Positions 36,361 to 44,956 of a stretch of 64,000 nucleotides of DNA are shown here, in pieces. A model generated the notes under the pieces. The model made no database searches and was not told the DNA's origin. It saw nothing but the letters and a program-made list of their open reading frames with translations. The number at the start of each line of letters is the position of its first letter. Position 1 is the first letter of the stretch. The stretch spans positions 1 to 64,000 of the forward strand of contig NZ_LNTU01000003.1 of NCBI RefSeq assembly GCF_001558695.1. Direction: 5' to 3'. This DNA is from Paramesorhizobium deserti. GTDB lineage: Bacteria; Pseudomonadota; Alphaproteobacteria; Rhizobiales; Rhizobiaceae. A program made the translations under genes and the position numbers.

Positions 36361-37739
36361 TGGCGAGACGGTTCGATGCGATCATCATCGGCGCGGGGCA
36401 GGCGGGTCCGTCATTGGCCGGCCGTCTGACTGAGGCGGGCATGAACGTCGCGCTGATCGAGCGCAAGCTGATCGGCGGCACCTGCGTCAACACCGGCTGC
36501 ACGCCGACCAAGACGCTGGTCGCCAGCGCCTATGCCGCCCATATGGCGCGCCGGGCGGCGAGCTATGGCGTGACCCTGGCGGGCGATGTTGGGGTGGATA
36601 TGAAGGCGGTCAAGGCCCGCAAGGACGCCGTCTCGGGCAAGTCGCGCGGCAATCTGGAATCCTGGCTTGAGAACATGGAGCGCTGCACTGTCATCCGCGG
36701 CCATGCGCGCTTTGAATCCGCTCACGAGGTCAGGGTGGGCGAGGAGGTGCTTTCTGCCGACCGCATCTTCATCAATGTCGGCGGCAGGGCGCTCGTGCCC
36801 GATATGCCCGGTGTCGACAGGATCGACTATCTCACCAACACCTCCGTCCTCGATCTCGATATCCTGCCGCGCCATCTCGTCATCATCGGCGGCAGCTATG
36901 TCGCGCTGGAATTCGCGCAGATGTACCGCCGCTTCGGGGCCGCCGTGACGGTGGTGGAGAAGAAGCCGCATCTGGTCGCCCGCGAGGATGAGGACGTCTC
37001 GATTTCGGTCAGGGAGATATTGGAGGGGGAGGGCGTTCACGTCCGCGTCAATGCTGAATGCATCAGCTTTTCGCCGCGCGGCTCCGATATTGCCGTCGGC
37101 GTCGATTGCCGGTCGGGCGACAGGGAGGTGCTGGCCTCGCATGTCCTTCTGGCGGTCGGACGGCAACCGAACACGGACGACCTCGGCCTCGACAAGGCGG
37201 GGATTGAAACCGACGAGCGCGGCTATATCAAAGTGGACGACCAGCTGCGGACAAATGTCGAGGGTGTCTGGGCGCTCGGCGATTGCAATGGCAAGGGCGC
37301 TTTCACCCATACGTCCTACAATGATTTCGAGATCGTCGCGGCCAATCTGCTCGATGATGATCCCCGTCGCGTCAGCGACCGGTTGCCCGCCTATGCGCTC
37401 TATATCGACCCGCCGCTCGGCCGCGTCGGCATGACCGAGACGGAAGCCCGCAAATCAGGAAAACGGCTCCTGGTCGGCATGCGCCCGATGACCCGGGTGG
37501 CGCGCGCGGTGGAGCGTGGCGAATCGCAGGGTTTCATGAAGATCATCGTCGATGCCGACACGCGCCAGATCCTCGGCGCCTCCATTCTCGGCGTCAGCGG
37601 CGACGAGGCCATCCACTCCATCCTCGACATCATGTACGCCAAGGCGCCCTATACGACGCTGCAGCGCGCCGTGCACATCCATCCGACCGTGTCGGAGCTG
37701 ATTCCGACGGTGCTGGGTGAGTTGAAGCCAGTGAAATAA
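36360..37739 (+). CDS. FAD-dependent pyridine nucleotide-disulfide oxidoreductase (mercuric-reductase-like)
   Basis: 459 residues. FAD-binding DAIIIGAGQAGPSLAGRL, redox-active disulfide in GGTCVNTGCTPTKTLVASA, NAD(P)-binding VIIGGSYVALEFAQMY, second FAD motif VWALGDCNGKGAFTHTSYND, and C-terminal dimer motif HPTVSELIPTVLGELKPVK with the catalytic His. The CVNTGCTPTKT form differs from lipoamide dehydrogenase (CxxxGCxPSK) and is typical of an uncharacterised mercuric-reductase-like group. No N-terminal metal-binding domain or C-terminal Cys pair, so true MerA activity is unlikely. Coupled to the DUF4126 gene. Confidence 0.88.
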   Translation: MARRFDAIIIGAGQAGPSLAGRLTEAGMNVALIERKLIGGTCVNTGCTPTKTLVASAYAAHMARRAASYGVTLAGDVGVDMKAVKARKDAVSGKSRGNLESWLENMERCTVIRGHARFESAHEVRVGEEVLSADRIFINVGGRALVPDMPGVDRIDYLTNTSVLDLDILPRHLVIIGGSYVALEFAQMYRRFGAAVTVVEKKPHLVAREDEDVSISVREILEGEGVHVRVNAECISFSPRGSDIAVGVDCRSGDREVLASHVLLAVGRQPNTDDLGLDKAGIETDERGYIKVDDQLRTNVEGVWALGDCNGKGAFTHTSYNDFEIVAANLLDDDPRRVSDRLPAYALYIDPPLGRVGMTETEARKSGKRLLVGMRPMTRVARAVERGESQGFMKIIVDADTRQILGASILGVSGDEAIHSILDIMYAKAPYTTLQRAVHIHPTVSELIPTVLGELKPVK

Positions 37740-37770
37740 AGCTGAAGCACTCCACGTTGAAATCAGAACG

Positions 37771-38000
37771 ACGGCGGGACAGCGCCCCCTCTTGGCTGCC
37801 GCCCATCTCCCCCGCAAGGGGGGGAGATCAGCTATCAGTTCCGTTTTCGCCAATCATCAACCCTGCAGGATAAAACGGCGTCGCCAATGACAGCCAATCT
37901 CCCCCTTGCGGGGGAGATGCCCGGCAGGGCAGAGGGGGGCGCTGTCCCGCCGTCGTTTTCCATCAAAATATTACCCCCTCCAAGCAGGCCAGAGGGGGGG
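37771..38000. repeat. Family B mosaic palindrome, medium form
   Basis: GGGACAGCGCCCCCTCTTGG and ATCTCCCCCGCAAGGGGGGG on the left, then the inverse (CTCCCCCTTGCGGGGGAGAT, GCCCGGCAGGGCAGAGGGGG, GCGCTGTCCC), plus a trailing half-site CAGGCCAGAGGGGGGG. Fills the gap between convergent genes and reaches the 3' end of nadQ. Confidence 0.85.
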
Positions 38001-38027
38001 TGAACGACACTTGTACCCGGAAAAATA

Positions 38028-39065
38028 TTACCTCACCCCCACCCGCAGCCCCGGAGCAGGCCGCTCCTCCAGCACCTCGTGGCGGAAGCGGTAGAGTGCG
38101 GCGGGGCGACCGCGGCTCTGTGTCAGCGTTGCGCCGGTTGGCTCCACCAGTTCGGCGCTTTCGACCAGGCGGCGGAAATTCTGCTTGTGCAGATGGCGAC
38201 CGGAGATCGCCTCGACCGTTTCCTGGAGCGCCGTCAGCGTGAAATCAGGCGGCATCAGCTCGAAGATAACCGGGCGATATTTGAGCTTGCCGCGCAGCCG
38301 TGCGATGGCGGTTGCCAGGATGCGCCGGTGGTCGAAGGCCATGGCGCGCCCGAGCGGCGCCGGCGGATGGGGCGCATTGCCGTCATTATAGGCTTCCTCG
38401 ACCAGCCCCGCCTCATAGAGCAGCTCATAACGTTCGAGCACGCGCTCCTCGTCCCAGGGAACGCCGTCGAGGCCGAATGCCAGGCGAAGGCGCGTCAGCC
38501 GCGGCAGGAGACGCTGCGCCCGAGGCTCGGCCTGCGCCGGCCTCTCCTTCTCTCCCGCCCAGCGCTTGAGAGCGGGCAGGATGCTCTCATCAATCAACGC
38601 CGGCTTGCCGCCGCGCCAGTCCTCCCATGGCAGGAAGGCGTACCATTCCCGCCAGCGCCCGGATTGCGCGGCCGGGCTCCTATCTTCGGCAAGCGTGGCG
38701 CGGGTCAGCGCGAGATAGCCGATGGAGACGACATGGGCGCCGTCCTCTATCGGGGTCTTGTAGCGGCCCCGGTCGCCGAAAGTGTAAAGCTGCTCGACAT
38801 AGCCGAGCTTCAATTGTGTCTGTTCGCTCACCCAGGCGCGCAGGCCCGTTTCGAGCGTGCGGTGGGCGAGGGGGTCGAACGGGCCGAAGGGCAGGCCGTC
38901 CAAAGAATGATGCCGAAAAGTTGCAGACTTTTCGGGTAAGATCATGCGGCTGAAAAACTCCGATGTGCTGCTCTCGGGCGTGCAGAGGATGAGTGGATCG
39001 TTCTCAGCCACCGCGACGATCGCCGCGGAGAGGCCGATCTCGACGGCGGTGGCGCGCGGCGGCAT
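38028..39065 (-). CDS. nadQ: NadQ-type NAD biosynthesis regulator (NUDIX-like sensor plus winged helix), with an in-frame repeat insertion
   Basis: 345 residues. The N-terminal NUDIX-like domain is recognisable by RTLETGLRAWVSEQTQLKLGYVEQLYTFGDRGRY and HVVSIGYLAL; the C-terminal winged helix by FELMPPDFTLTALQETVEAISGRHLHKQNFRRLVES, as in NrtR relatives. This matches NadQ (COG4111), the repressor of nadABC in this group. Residues of about 40-55 (RMILPEKSATFRHHSL) are the translation of a 39-bp palindrome (38907-38945) interrupting the conserved approach to LPFGPFDP. Its likely target is the palindrome at 21920 before nadA. Confidence 0.82.
   Translation of the reverse strand: MPPRATAVEIGLSAAIVAVAENDPLILCTPESSTSEFFSRMILPEKSATFRHHSLDGLPFGPFDPLAHRTLETGLRAWVSEQTQLKLGYVEQLYTFGDRGRYKTPIEDGAHVVSIGYLALTRATLAEDRSPAAQSGRWREWYAFLPWEDWRGGKPALIDESILPALKRWAGEKERPAQAEPRAQRLLPRLTRLRLAFGLDGVPWDEERVLERYELLYEAGLVEEAYNDGNAPHPPAPLGRAMAFDHRRILATAIARLRGKLKYRPVIFELMPPDFTLTALQETVEAISGRHLHKQNFRRLVESAELVEPTGATLTQSRGRPAALYRFRHEVLEERPAPGLRVGVR
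38907..38945. repeat. Palindromic repeat inserted in frame in nadQ
   Basis: ATGAT-GCCGAAAAGT...ACTTTTCGGG-TAAG-ATCAT: inner arms CCGAAAAGT/ACTTTTCGG and outer arms ATGAT/ATCAT. 39 bases, exactly 13 codons. It resembles a dispersed intergenic palindrome of rhizobia built on CCGAAAAGT. Unlike families A-C of this window. Confidence 0.8.
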
Positions 39066-39106
39066 TAGACCCCGATGTCCTTGGGTGGAAGTGTTGCCGT
39101 GGCGAT

Positions 39107-39371
39107 ACCCCCCTCTGCCCTGCCGGGCATCTCCCAGCCCCTCCAGTCGTCATCCTCGGGCTTGACCCGAGGATCCACGGCTAGGGAGCACTGACGGTCG
39201 TACCGGACCGACGCATTCCAACCAGAAGATATGACCAATATCTGGGCGGAGGATTCATGTTCCCATTGCGGATGATAATACCGTTTCCGCCCCCTTGCCG
39301 TGGATCCTCGGGGCAAGCCCGAGGATGACGACTGGAGAGAACGGAGATGGCCGGCAGGGCAGAGGGGGGTG
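39107..39371. repeat. Family B composite element (long form), copy 4, inverted orientation
   Basis: Same parts as the 23.1 kb copy but reversed: CGTTTCCGCCCCCTTG and GGACCGACGCATTCCA are complements of the spacer words there. Both hairpins (GTCATCCTCGGGC...) and both outer arms (CCCCCTCTGCCCTGCC and GGCAGGGCAGAGGGGGG) are present. Occupies the 335-bp gap between nadQ and the phosphatase gene. Confidence 0.9.
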
Positions 39372-39400
39372 TGACGGCGATCCTGTTTGAACATATCGCT

Positions 39401-39916
39401 CTAAACCCCCAACGGCAGCACGAACGGCACGCCCTCGAACGCCTCCGCCCCCCGGCCGATCGCGCTGACCGCATCGACCATCCGTCCGCCGCGTCCAAGG
39501 AGATCGTCCGCAAGCGTTACGAGCCGGATGTTCGGTGTGGCCGAAGGCGCGCGCTCGCGCAGGAGGCTGGCAAGCCTGACCGCGTCCATATCGGGATCGA
39601 GCGCGCTCGCTACGATATAGGCGGCCGCGGTGGAGCGTGAGATGCCCGCAAAGCAATGGATGAGCAGCGGCGCCTGCCGGTCCCAGCGATTGCCAAAGCC
39701 GATCAGCTTTTCCACATGCTCCGCGGCGGGCAGGGTCATTCCCGGCATCTCCTCAACGATATCGTTGAAGCCGAGAAACAGGTGCCGGTCGGCCTCGATG
39801 CATTCCGGTCGTTCGACCAGCGTGCCCATATTGATCAGCGTTACCATGTCACGCGGCCGGTGGAACTGCGCGGTCTCGCCAAGGCGCGAGAGCGGTGAGA
39901 CGACGATATGCGGCAT
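39401..39916 (-). CDS. Protein tyrosine phosphatase-like protein
   Basis: 171 residues from the ATG at 39916. The P-loop LLIHCFAGISRSTAAAY has the CX5R active site (Cys and Arg present) of dual-specificity-type phosphatases, and an upstream GFNDIVEE region could supply the general acid Asp. Substrate unknown. Lies 8 bp after the HD-domain gene on the same strand, forming an operon ygfZ-HD-phosphatase that is also found in relatives. Confidence 0.85.
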   Translation of the reverse strand: MPHIVVSPLSRLGETAQFHRPRDMVTLINMGTLVERPECIEADRHLFLGFNDIVEEMPGMTLPAAEHVEKLIGFGNRWDRQAPLLIHCFAGISRSTAAAYIVASALDPDMDAVRLASLLRERAPSATPNIRLVTLADDLLGRGGRMVDAVSAIGRGAEAFEGVPFVLPLGV

Positions 39917-39924
39917 CGTTAAAC

Positions 39925-40548
39925 CTATTTTTCGCTGCGCGCCGCTTCGAGCGCGAAGAAACGGTCGAGAAAATCCTTCTGAACGTTTTGCGTCGGTCTT
40001 GGAGAAATATCCAGCCCCTGCGGGTCGATTCCGCGCGGCCGGCCGAAAAAACGCACCGCTTCGCTGTCCGTGAAGCCGGCAAGCCGCGTCGCCTCGAAAA
40101 AGGCGGCGATCTGGTCGGCCCGCTTGATCTGCGCCTTCAAAGGCGCCGGCATCGTGGCGGGCAGCGAAAAACGCAAATGGATGGCCGCCTGCAGCCGCGT
40201 TTCGATCGCCTTGTAGCCACCGCCGACAACCGCCTTGAAGGGCGAGATCATGTCGCCGATCACATATTCCGGCGCGTCGTGCAGCAGCGCCGTCATCCGC
40301 CGCTCGGGCGAGGCGTCGGGCTCGATCCGCGTGAAGATCTGTTCTACCAGCAGCGAGTGCTGCGCCACGGAAAAGGCATGGTCCCCCTCGGTCTGGCCGT
40401 TCCAGCGCGCCACCCGCGACAGCCCATGCGCGATGTCGGATATCTCGACGTCCAGCGGCGAGGGGTCGAGCAGGTCGAGCCTGCGCCCCGACAGCATGCG
40501 CTGCCATGCCCGTATCTTGCCGCTTGCCGCCAACTTGTCCGCGGCCAT
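39925..40548 (-). CDS. HD-domain phosphohydrolase (YfbR-like)
   Basis: 207 residues. HAFSVAQHSLLVEQIF, then ALLHDAPEYVIGDMISPFKA, give the H...HD...D metal ligands of the HD superfamily, in the arrangement of YfbR 5'-deoxynucleotidases. RADQIAAFFEATRLAGF fits the C-terminal helical part. A role in dNMP turnover is inferred from YfbR. Its start overlaps the ygfZ stop. Confidence 0.85.
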   Translation of the reverse strand: MAADKLAASGKIRAWQRMLSGRRLDLLDPSPLDVEISDIAHGLSRVARWNGQTEGDHAFSVAQHSLLVEQIFTRIEPDASPERRMTALLHDAPEYVIGDMISPFKAVVGGGYKAIETRLQAAIHLRFSLPATMPAPLKAQIKRADQIAAFFEATRLAGFTDSEAVRFFGRPRGIDPQGLDISPRPTQNVQKDFLDRFFALEAARSEK

Positions 40549-41402
40549 CAGGCGTTCTCGGAGGCCTGTTCGGGAAAGCCGAACCGCGCTTGCGGCGGGA
40601 TGGCGAGCGTCACCGCCACATCGCCGGCAAGGATCGGCGTGCCCTGATCCATCGCCTCCTTCACCCGGTCGATGCGCGCGAGCGCCAATCCGCTATTGCC
40701 GACGACGCTGCCGAGCGTGCCGATCTCGCGCCCGCCTGCAGTGAGCGGCGTGCCGGCGGCGGGAAGATCACCATCGCCCGTCGCGATCAGCACGCGGCGC
40801 CGCGCGGTGCCGCGATGCTGCATCCGCGACACGACCTCCTGCCCGATGAAGCATCCCTTGCGGAACGAGACGCCGCCCGTCTGGTCGAGATTGACGTCAT
40901 GCGGGAAAGCATCGCCGAGCGCATAATCGTGGCCGGCCTCCGCCACGCCATGGGCGATGCGTAAACCAGTCCATGCCGCCTCGTCAGCCGTACCGCCGGG
41001 TACGCCATAATGGCGCATGACCTTCAATTCTGCAGGGAAACGGCAATCGCGTACCACCGAATTTTGTGAAAAACCGGAATCATTTTGCCAGGAAACACTG
41101 ACAGGCGATTCATTTTCCAATGTAATTTCCGCTTTCGAACGCAGCCGGTAGAGCGTCAGCCGCTTGGCGAAATCGGCCGCTTGGGGCATTGGGAGATCGA
41201 AGCGCAAGCCCCCGTCGATGCGCGTGACGAGAAAGTCGAACAGGATCTTGCCCTGCGGCGTCAGCAGCGCGCCGGGTTTCAACTCGCCTGGTTTCAAATC
41301 ATCGAGATCGGTAGTGATGATGGCCTGCAGGAATTTCTCCGCATCCTCGCCGGTGACCTGGACGAGCGCCCGGCCGCTCACGTTTACGGACTGTGCTGTC
41401 AT
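40548..41402 (-). CDS. ygfZ: Folate-binding protein YgfZ (iron-sulfur cluster repair)
   Basis: 284 residues from the ATG at 41402. The diagnostic YgfZ/GcvT-like motif KGCFIGQEVVSRMQHRG lies near residue 195, preceded by FPHDVNLDQTGGVSF; N-terminal VQVTGEDAEKFLQAIITTDL is also typical. Tetrahydrofolate-dependent helper in maintenance of Fe-S enzymes and tRNA thiolation. Divergent from pyrC, with a 74-bp shared promoter region. Confidence 0.92.
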   Translation of the reverse strand: MTAQSVNVSGRALVQVTGEDAEKFLQAIITTDLDDLKPGELKPGALLTPQGKILFDFLVTRIDGGLRFDLPMPQAADFAKRLTLYRLRSKAEITLENESPVSVSWQNDSGFSQNSVVRDCRFPAELKVMRHYGVPGGTADEAAWTGLRIAHGVAEAGHDYALGDAFPHDVNLDQTGGVSFRKGCFIGQEVVSRMQHRGTARRRVLIATGDGDLPAAGTPLTAGGREIGTLGSVVGNSGLALARIDRVKEAMDQGTPILAGDVAVTLAIPPQARFGFPEQASENA

Positions 41403-41476
41403 GCCTTCACCCTTGCCTTTCCAACCCATGTTACGTAAGCCGCAAGAGAAGAGGCCGCAAGACCGGAGTGAGCGCA

Positions 41477-42811
41477 ATGGCAGAGACTTTCGACACGATC
41501 CTGAAGGGCGGAACGCTGGTCAATCAGGACGGGAAGGGCCTGCGCGACATCGGCATCCGTGACGGCCGAATCGCCGCCATCGGCAGCCTCGATGAAAGAT
41601 CGGCGGGCCAGATCATCGATTGCACGGGCCTGCATATCCTGCCGGGCGTAGTCGACAGCCAGGTGCATTTCCGCGAGCCGGGGCTGGAGCATAAGGAGGA
41701 TCTGGAGACGGGTTCCCGCGCCGCCGTGCTGGGCGGCGTCACCGCCGTCTTCGAGATGCCCAACACCAAGCCGCTGACCACGTCCGCCGAGATGCTTGAA
41801 GACAAGGTCCAGCGCGGCCGCTACCGCATGCATTGCGATTTCGCCTTCTGGGTCGGCGGCACGCGCGACAACGCCAGGGACGTGGCCGAGCTAGAGCGCC
41901 TGCCGGGTGCGGCGGGCATCAAGGTGTTCATGGGCTCCTCAACCGGCGATCTGCTGGTCGAGGACGATGAAGGCGTGCGCTCGATCCTGAAGAACACGCG
42001 CCGCCGCGCCGCCTTCCATTCGGAGGACGAGTTCCGCCTGCGCGAGCGCGAAGGCCTGCGTCTGCAGGGCGATCCGTCCAGCCACCCGGTCTGGCGCGAC
42101 GAGATCGCCGCCCTTTCCTGCACCGAGCGGCTGGTGCGCATCGCCCGCGAGACCGGCGCGCGCATCCATGTGCTGCATATCTCGACCGCCGAGGAGATCG
42201 AATTCCTGAAAGGTCACAAGGATGTGGCGACCTGCGAGGCGACGCCGCATCATCTCACCCTCGACGCCGAGGATTACAAGACGCTCGGCAATCTCATCCA
42301 GATGAACCCGCCGGTGCGCGAAGCACGCCACCGCGACGGCATCTGGCATGGCGTCGGGCAGGGCATCGTCGATGTGCTCGGCTCCGACCACGCGCCGCAC
42401 ACGCTGGAAGAAAAGCAGAAGCCCTATCCGGCCTCGCCTTCGGGCATGACCGGGGTGCAGACGCTGGTGCCGATCATGCTCGACCACGTCAATGCCGGCC
42501 GGCTTTCGATCGAGCGCTTCGTCGATCTGACCTCCCATGGCCCTAACCGCATTTTCGGCATGGCGCGCAAGGGCCGCATTGCCGTCGGCTATGATGCGGA
42601 CCTGACGATCGTGGATCTCAAGCGCCGCGAAACCATTACCCATGCCCAGGCCGGCTCGCGCGCCGGCTGGACGCCCTATGACGGCAAGACCGTCACCGGC
42701 TGGCCGGTCGGCACCTTCGTTCGCGGGCTGAAAGTGATGTGGGAAGGCGAGATCGTCACGCCGTCACAGGGCGAGCCGGTGGAATTCGTCGAGGCGCTGC
42801 CGAGGCGGTAG
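41477..42811 (+). CDS. pyrC: Dihydroorotase (class I amidohydrolase)
   Basis: Closes carbamoyl-aspartate to dihydroorotate in pyrimidine synthesis. 444 residues from MAETFDTILKGG. Metal-binding HxH in GVVDSQVHFREPGLEHKED, HTE/HVLHISTAEE and CEATPHHLTLD supply His ligands, and VLGSDHAPHTLEEK the catalytic Asp. The GVVDSQVHFREPG form and length match the rhizobial class I enzyme. A sister amidohydrolase such as allantoinase is less likely. Confidence 0.9.
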   Translation: MAETFDTILKGGTLVNQDGKGLRDIGIRDGRIAAIGSLDERSAGQIIDCTGLHILPGVVDSQVHFREPGLEHKEDLETGSRAAVLGGVTAVFEMPNTKPLTTSAEMLEDKVQRGRYRMHCDFAFWVGGTRDNARDVAELERLPGAAGIKVFMGSSTGDLLVEDDEGVRSILKNTRRRAAFHSEDEFRLREREGLRLQGDPSSHPVWRDEIAALSCTERLVRIARETGARIHVLHISTAEEIEFLKGHKDVATCEATPHHLTLDAEDYKTLGNLIQMNPPVREARHRDGIWHGVGQGIVDVLGSDHAPHTLEEKQKPYPASPSGMTGVQTLVPIMLDHVNAGRLSIERFVDLTSHGPNRIFGMARKGRIAVGYDADLTIVDLKRRETITHAQAGSRAGWTPYDGKTVTGWPVGTFVRGLKVMWEGEIVTPSQGEPVEFVEALPRR

Positions 42812-42839
42812 GTTTTCATCCCAAGCGGGAGACAAGTGC

Positions 42840-43127
42840 ATGTACATCATCAGCATGACCTACGTGAAGCCCCTGACCGAGATCGAGGAGTATCTCAGGC
42901 TCCACCGTGAGTTTCTCGATATTTATTACGCCAGGGAGATCTTCCTGGCCTCCGGGCCGAAGAACCCGCGCGATGGCGGCGTCATCCTGGCCAGCGGCAA
43001 GGTGAGCCGCGCGAAGCTCGATGAAATCCTTGCTGAGGACCCGTTCCGGCAGCACGGCCTCGCGCGCTATGATATTGTCGAGTTCGAACCCAGCAAGCAT
43101 CATGGAGCCCTGAGCGGCATTCTTTAG
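42840..43127 (+). CDS. YciI family protein
   Basis: 95 residues. MYIISMTYVKPLTEIEEYLRLHREFLDIYY followed by LASGPKNPRDGGVILASG is the YciI-like ferredoxin-fold pattern, with the conserved His (about 23) and an Asp-Pro-Phe near the C-terminus. Function of the family is mostly unknown. Closely follows pyrC (28 bp), so probably co-transcribed. Confidence 0.88.
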   Translation: MYIISMTYVKPLTEIEEYLRLHREFLDIYYAREIFLASGPKNPRDGGVILASGKVSRAKLDEILAEDPFRQHGLARYDIVEFEPSKHHGALSGIL

Positions 43128-43164
43128 TTAGAGAGAGTGGGTTTTGTTTTGATGTCATCGCTAG

Positions 43165-43200
43165 GCGCCCCCCTCTGGCCGGCAGGCCAGAGGGGGGCGC
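43165..43200. repeat. Family B short-form perfect palindrome
   Basis: Two 16-bp arms GCGCCCCCCTCTGGCC / GGCCAGAGGGGGGCGC with centre GGCA, flanked by the TTTTGATG...TCGCTAG and TGTCCCGCCAACGCTTCCAT outer sequences seen in other family B copies. Confidence 0.92.
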
Positions 43201-43239
43201 TGTCCCGCCAACGCTTCCATCTGAAGGTGCGCTGTTCTC

Positions 43240-43947
43240 ATGATGGCCAAACGATCCCTCTCCACCATCGGCTTCGATGCCGATGACACGCTCTGGCAGA
43301 ACGAACAGTTCTTCCGGCTGACGGAGGAGCGCTTCGCATCCTTTCTGGCCGATTATGCCGAAAAGGAGCATCTGACCCAGCGGCTCCTCGAGGCAGAGCG
43401 CCGCAATCTCCAGCTCTACGGCTTCGGCATCAAGGGCTTTACGCTCTCGATGATCGAGACGGCGATCGAGGTGACCGAGGGCAGGGCGCCTGCCCATGTC
43501 ATCCGGAAAATCCTGGATGCGGGACGCGAGATGTTGAGCCATCCCGTCGAAACCCTTCCCTCCGTGCGCGAGACGCTGGAACGTCTCGCCGGCTCCTATC
43601 GCATGATCATGATCACCAAGGGCGATTTGTTCGACCAGGAGCGCAAGCTGGCGCAATCGGGTCTCGGCGAGTTCTTCGACGCGGTGGAGATCGTCAGCAG
43701 CAAGGAAGCGTCGACCTATGAGCGGGTCTTCGCCCGCCATGGCGACGGCCCGGCCCATGCCATGATGGTCGGCAATTCGCTGAAATCGGATATCGTCCCG
43801 GCGATCGAGGCAGGCAGCTGGGGCATCTATATCCCGCACGACCTGACCTGGACGCTGGAGCATGCCGAGGAGCCGGTCGAAGCGCCGCGTTTCCGGCGGC
43901 TCGGCCGGATTTCCGAGCTGGTCGATCTGGTGGAGGAACTGAAATAG
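43240..43947 (+). CDS. HAD-superfamily hydrolase
   Basis: 235 residues. Motif I IGFDADDTLWQNEQFF holds the nucleophile Asp and the acid/base Asp; motif II is MIMITKGDLFD; motif III/IV is seen as VSSKEASTYERVF and MMVGNSLKSDIVPAIEAG. A cap domain of type C1 is between motifs I and II. Likely a small-molecule phosphatase; substrate unknown. Confidence 0.9.
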   Translation: MMAKRSLSTIGFDADDTLWQNEQFFRLTEERFASFLADYAEKEHLTQRLLEAERRNLQLYGFGIKGFTLSMIETAIEVTEGRAPAHVIRKILDAGREMLSHPVETLPSVRETLERLAGSYRMIMITKGDLFDQERKLAQSGLGEFFDAVEIVSSKEASTYERVFARHGDGPAHAMMVGNSLKSDIVPAIEAGSWGIYIPHDLTWTLEHAEEPVEAPRFRRLGRISELVDLVEELK

Positions 43948-44017
43948 GCGCTATCGCGGTTCCTGTTTTGACGGAACATCGCCGCGCCACCAGCGGTCGG
44001 ACATCAATCCGATTCCA

Positions 44018-44791
44018 CTAATCCCCCGCCACGAAGAACTGCCACTTCCCGTCCGGGCTGATGCCGATGCGGTAGAAGATATAGGCGCCGAAGGACTTCA
44101 TGTCGTCATAATCGCCGGCGGTGATGATCTGGTAGAGCTCCACCATCTGCGGCGGGGTGAGCTTGTCGATCGGATAGGCGAAGAAATAGGGCCAGACATA
44201 GAGATCGTTCGTGCCGCCGGCATCGAGATGCACATAGCCCGTCTCCAGGAGGTCAACGAGGATGGCCAGCACCTCCTGCCCCTTGTCATCGCCGGAAATG
44301 CCCTTGAGATAGTCGATCGGGTCGCCCTCATACCCGCTGAGCGAGAGCGCGGTCATCTCGTCGCCGGTGCCGATCAGCGGGCGCAGGGCTTCGATATCGC
44401 CCGATTTGGCCGCTTCGAGAATGCGCTGGCGCGTTTCTTTCACCGGCGCCGGCAGCTTGTCGAAATCATATTCGACCGTCGGCGGCGTGCCGTTCTCCTT
44501 TATTTGCGGGCGGGCCGGGTCGGTGAGATTTTCAGGGTTTTCCGTAGATTGCGAGGGTTCCTGATTGAGCGGACCGGGCAGGGGGATCTGCGTTGCCGGG
44601 TTTGTGTCGTCCGTGGTGCTTTTCCTCGGAGCCTGCACCGTCTGCTGAATTTCGCTCAGCGCCAGCAGCCGCTGCGGATCCTCGGGAGCGCGCGCCTGCG
44701 CTGTCGCGCCGGCCGCAAAGAGGAAAAGGCCAAGCGTCGCAAGACGCGGAACGGACTGCAGGGCATGCGGGAAAAGGCGGCTCGTCATCAT
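44018..44791 (-). CDS. Conserved exported protein, function unknown
   Basis: About 257 residues. The start at 44791 gives a plausible signal peptide (LATLGLFLFAAGATAQA); a longer frame begins at 44860. A Pro/Asn/Thr-rich stretch (about 40-95) precedes a conserved C-terminal region (ILEAAKSGDIEALRPLIGTGDEMTALSLSG... WPYFFAYPIDKLTPPQMVELYQIITAGDYDDM... GKWQFFVAGD). Similar proteins occur across rhizobia without assigned function. Confidence 0.8.
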   Translation of the reverse strand: MMTSRLFPHALQSVPRLATLGLFLFAAGATAQARAPEDPQRLLALSEIQQTVQAPRKSTTDDTNPATQIPLPGPLNQEPSQSTENPENLTDPARPQIKENGTPPTVEYDFDKLPAPVKETRQRILEAAKSGDIEALRPLIGTGDEMTALSLSGYEGDPIDYLKGISGDDKGQEVLAILVDLLETGYVHLDAGGTNDLYVWPYFFAYPIDKLTPPQMVELYQIITAGDYDDMKSFGAYIFYRIGISPDGKWQFFVAGD

Positions 44792-44956
44792 TTCTGTCAC
44801 AGAAGTCAGGAGGCGGAAATGCCCATATTTAACCACATAAACGTTTGCCGGATACGGCAAAAATGCGGGGGCGAAGCTTTGCGGCGCGACCCGGAACGCC
44901 GGAGTGGAACGCGATGTGCCGGGCGTGATAATGGTCTCCGCCCGGTTGTCCCCGTT

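Noticed and set aside
36360-37739. True mercuric reductase (MerA)
   Set aside because: Lacks the N-terminal heavy-metal domain and the C-terminal Cys pair, and no mer genes are nearby.
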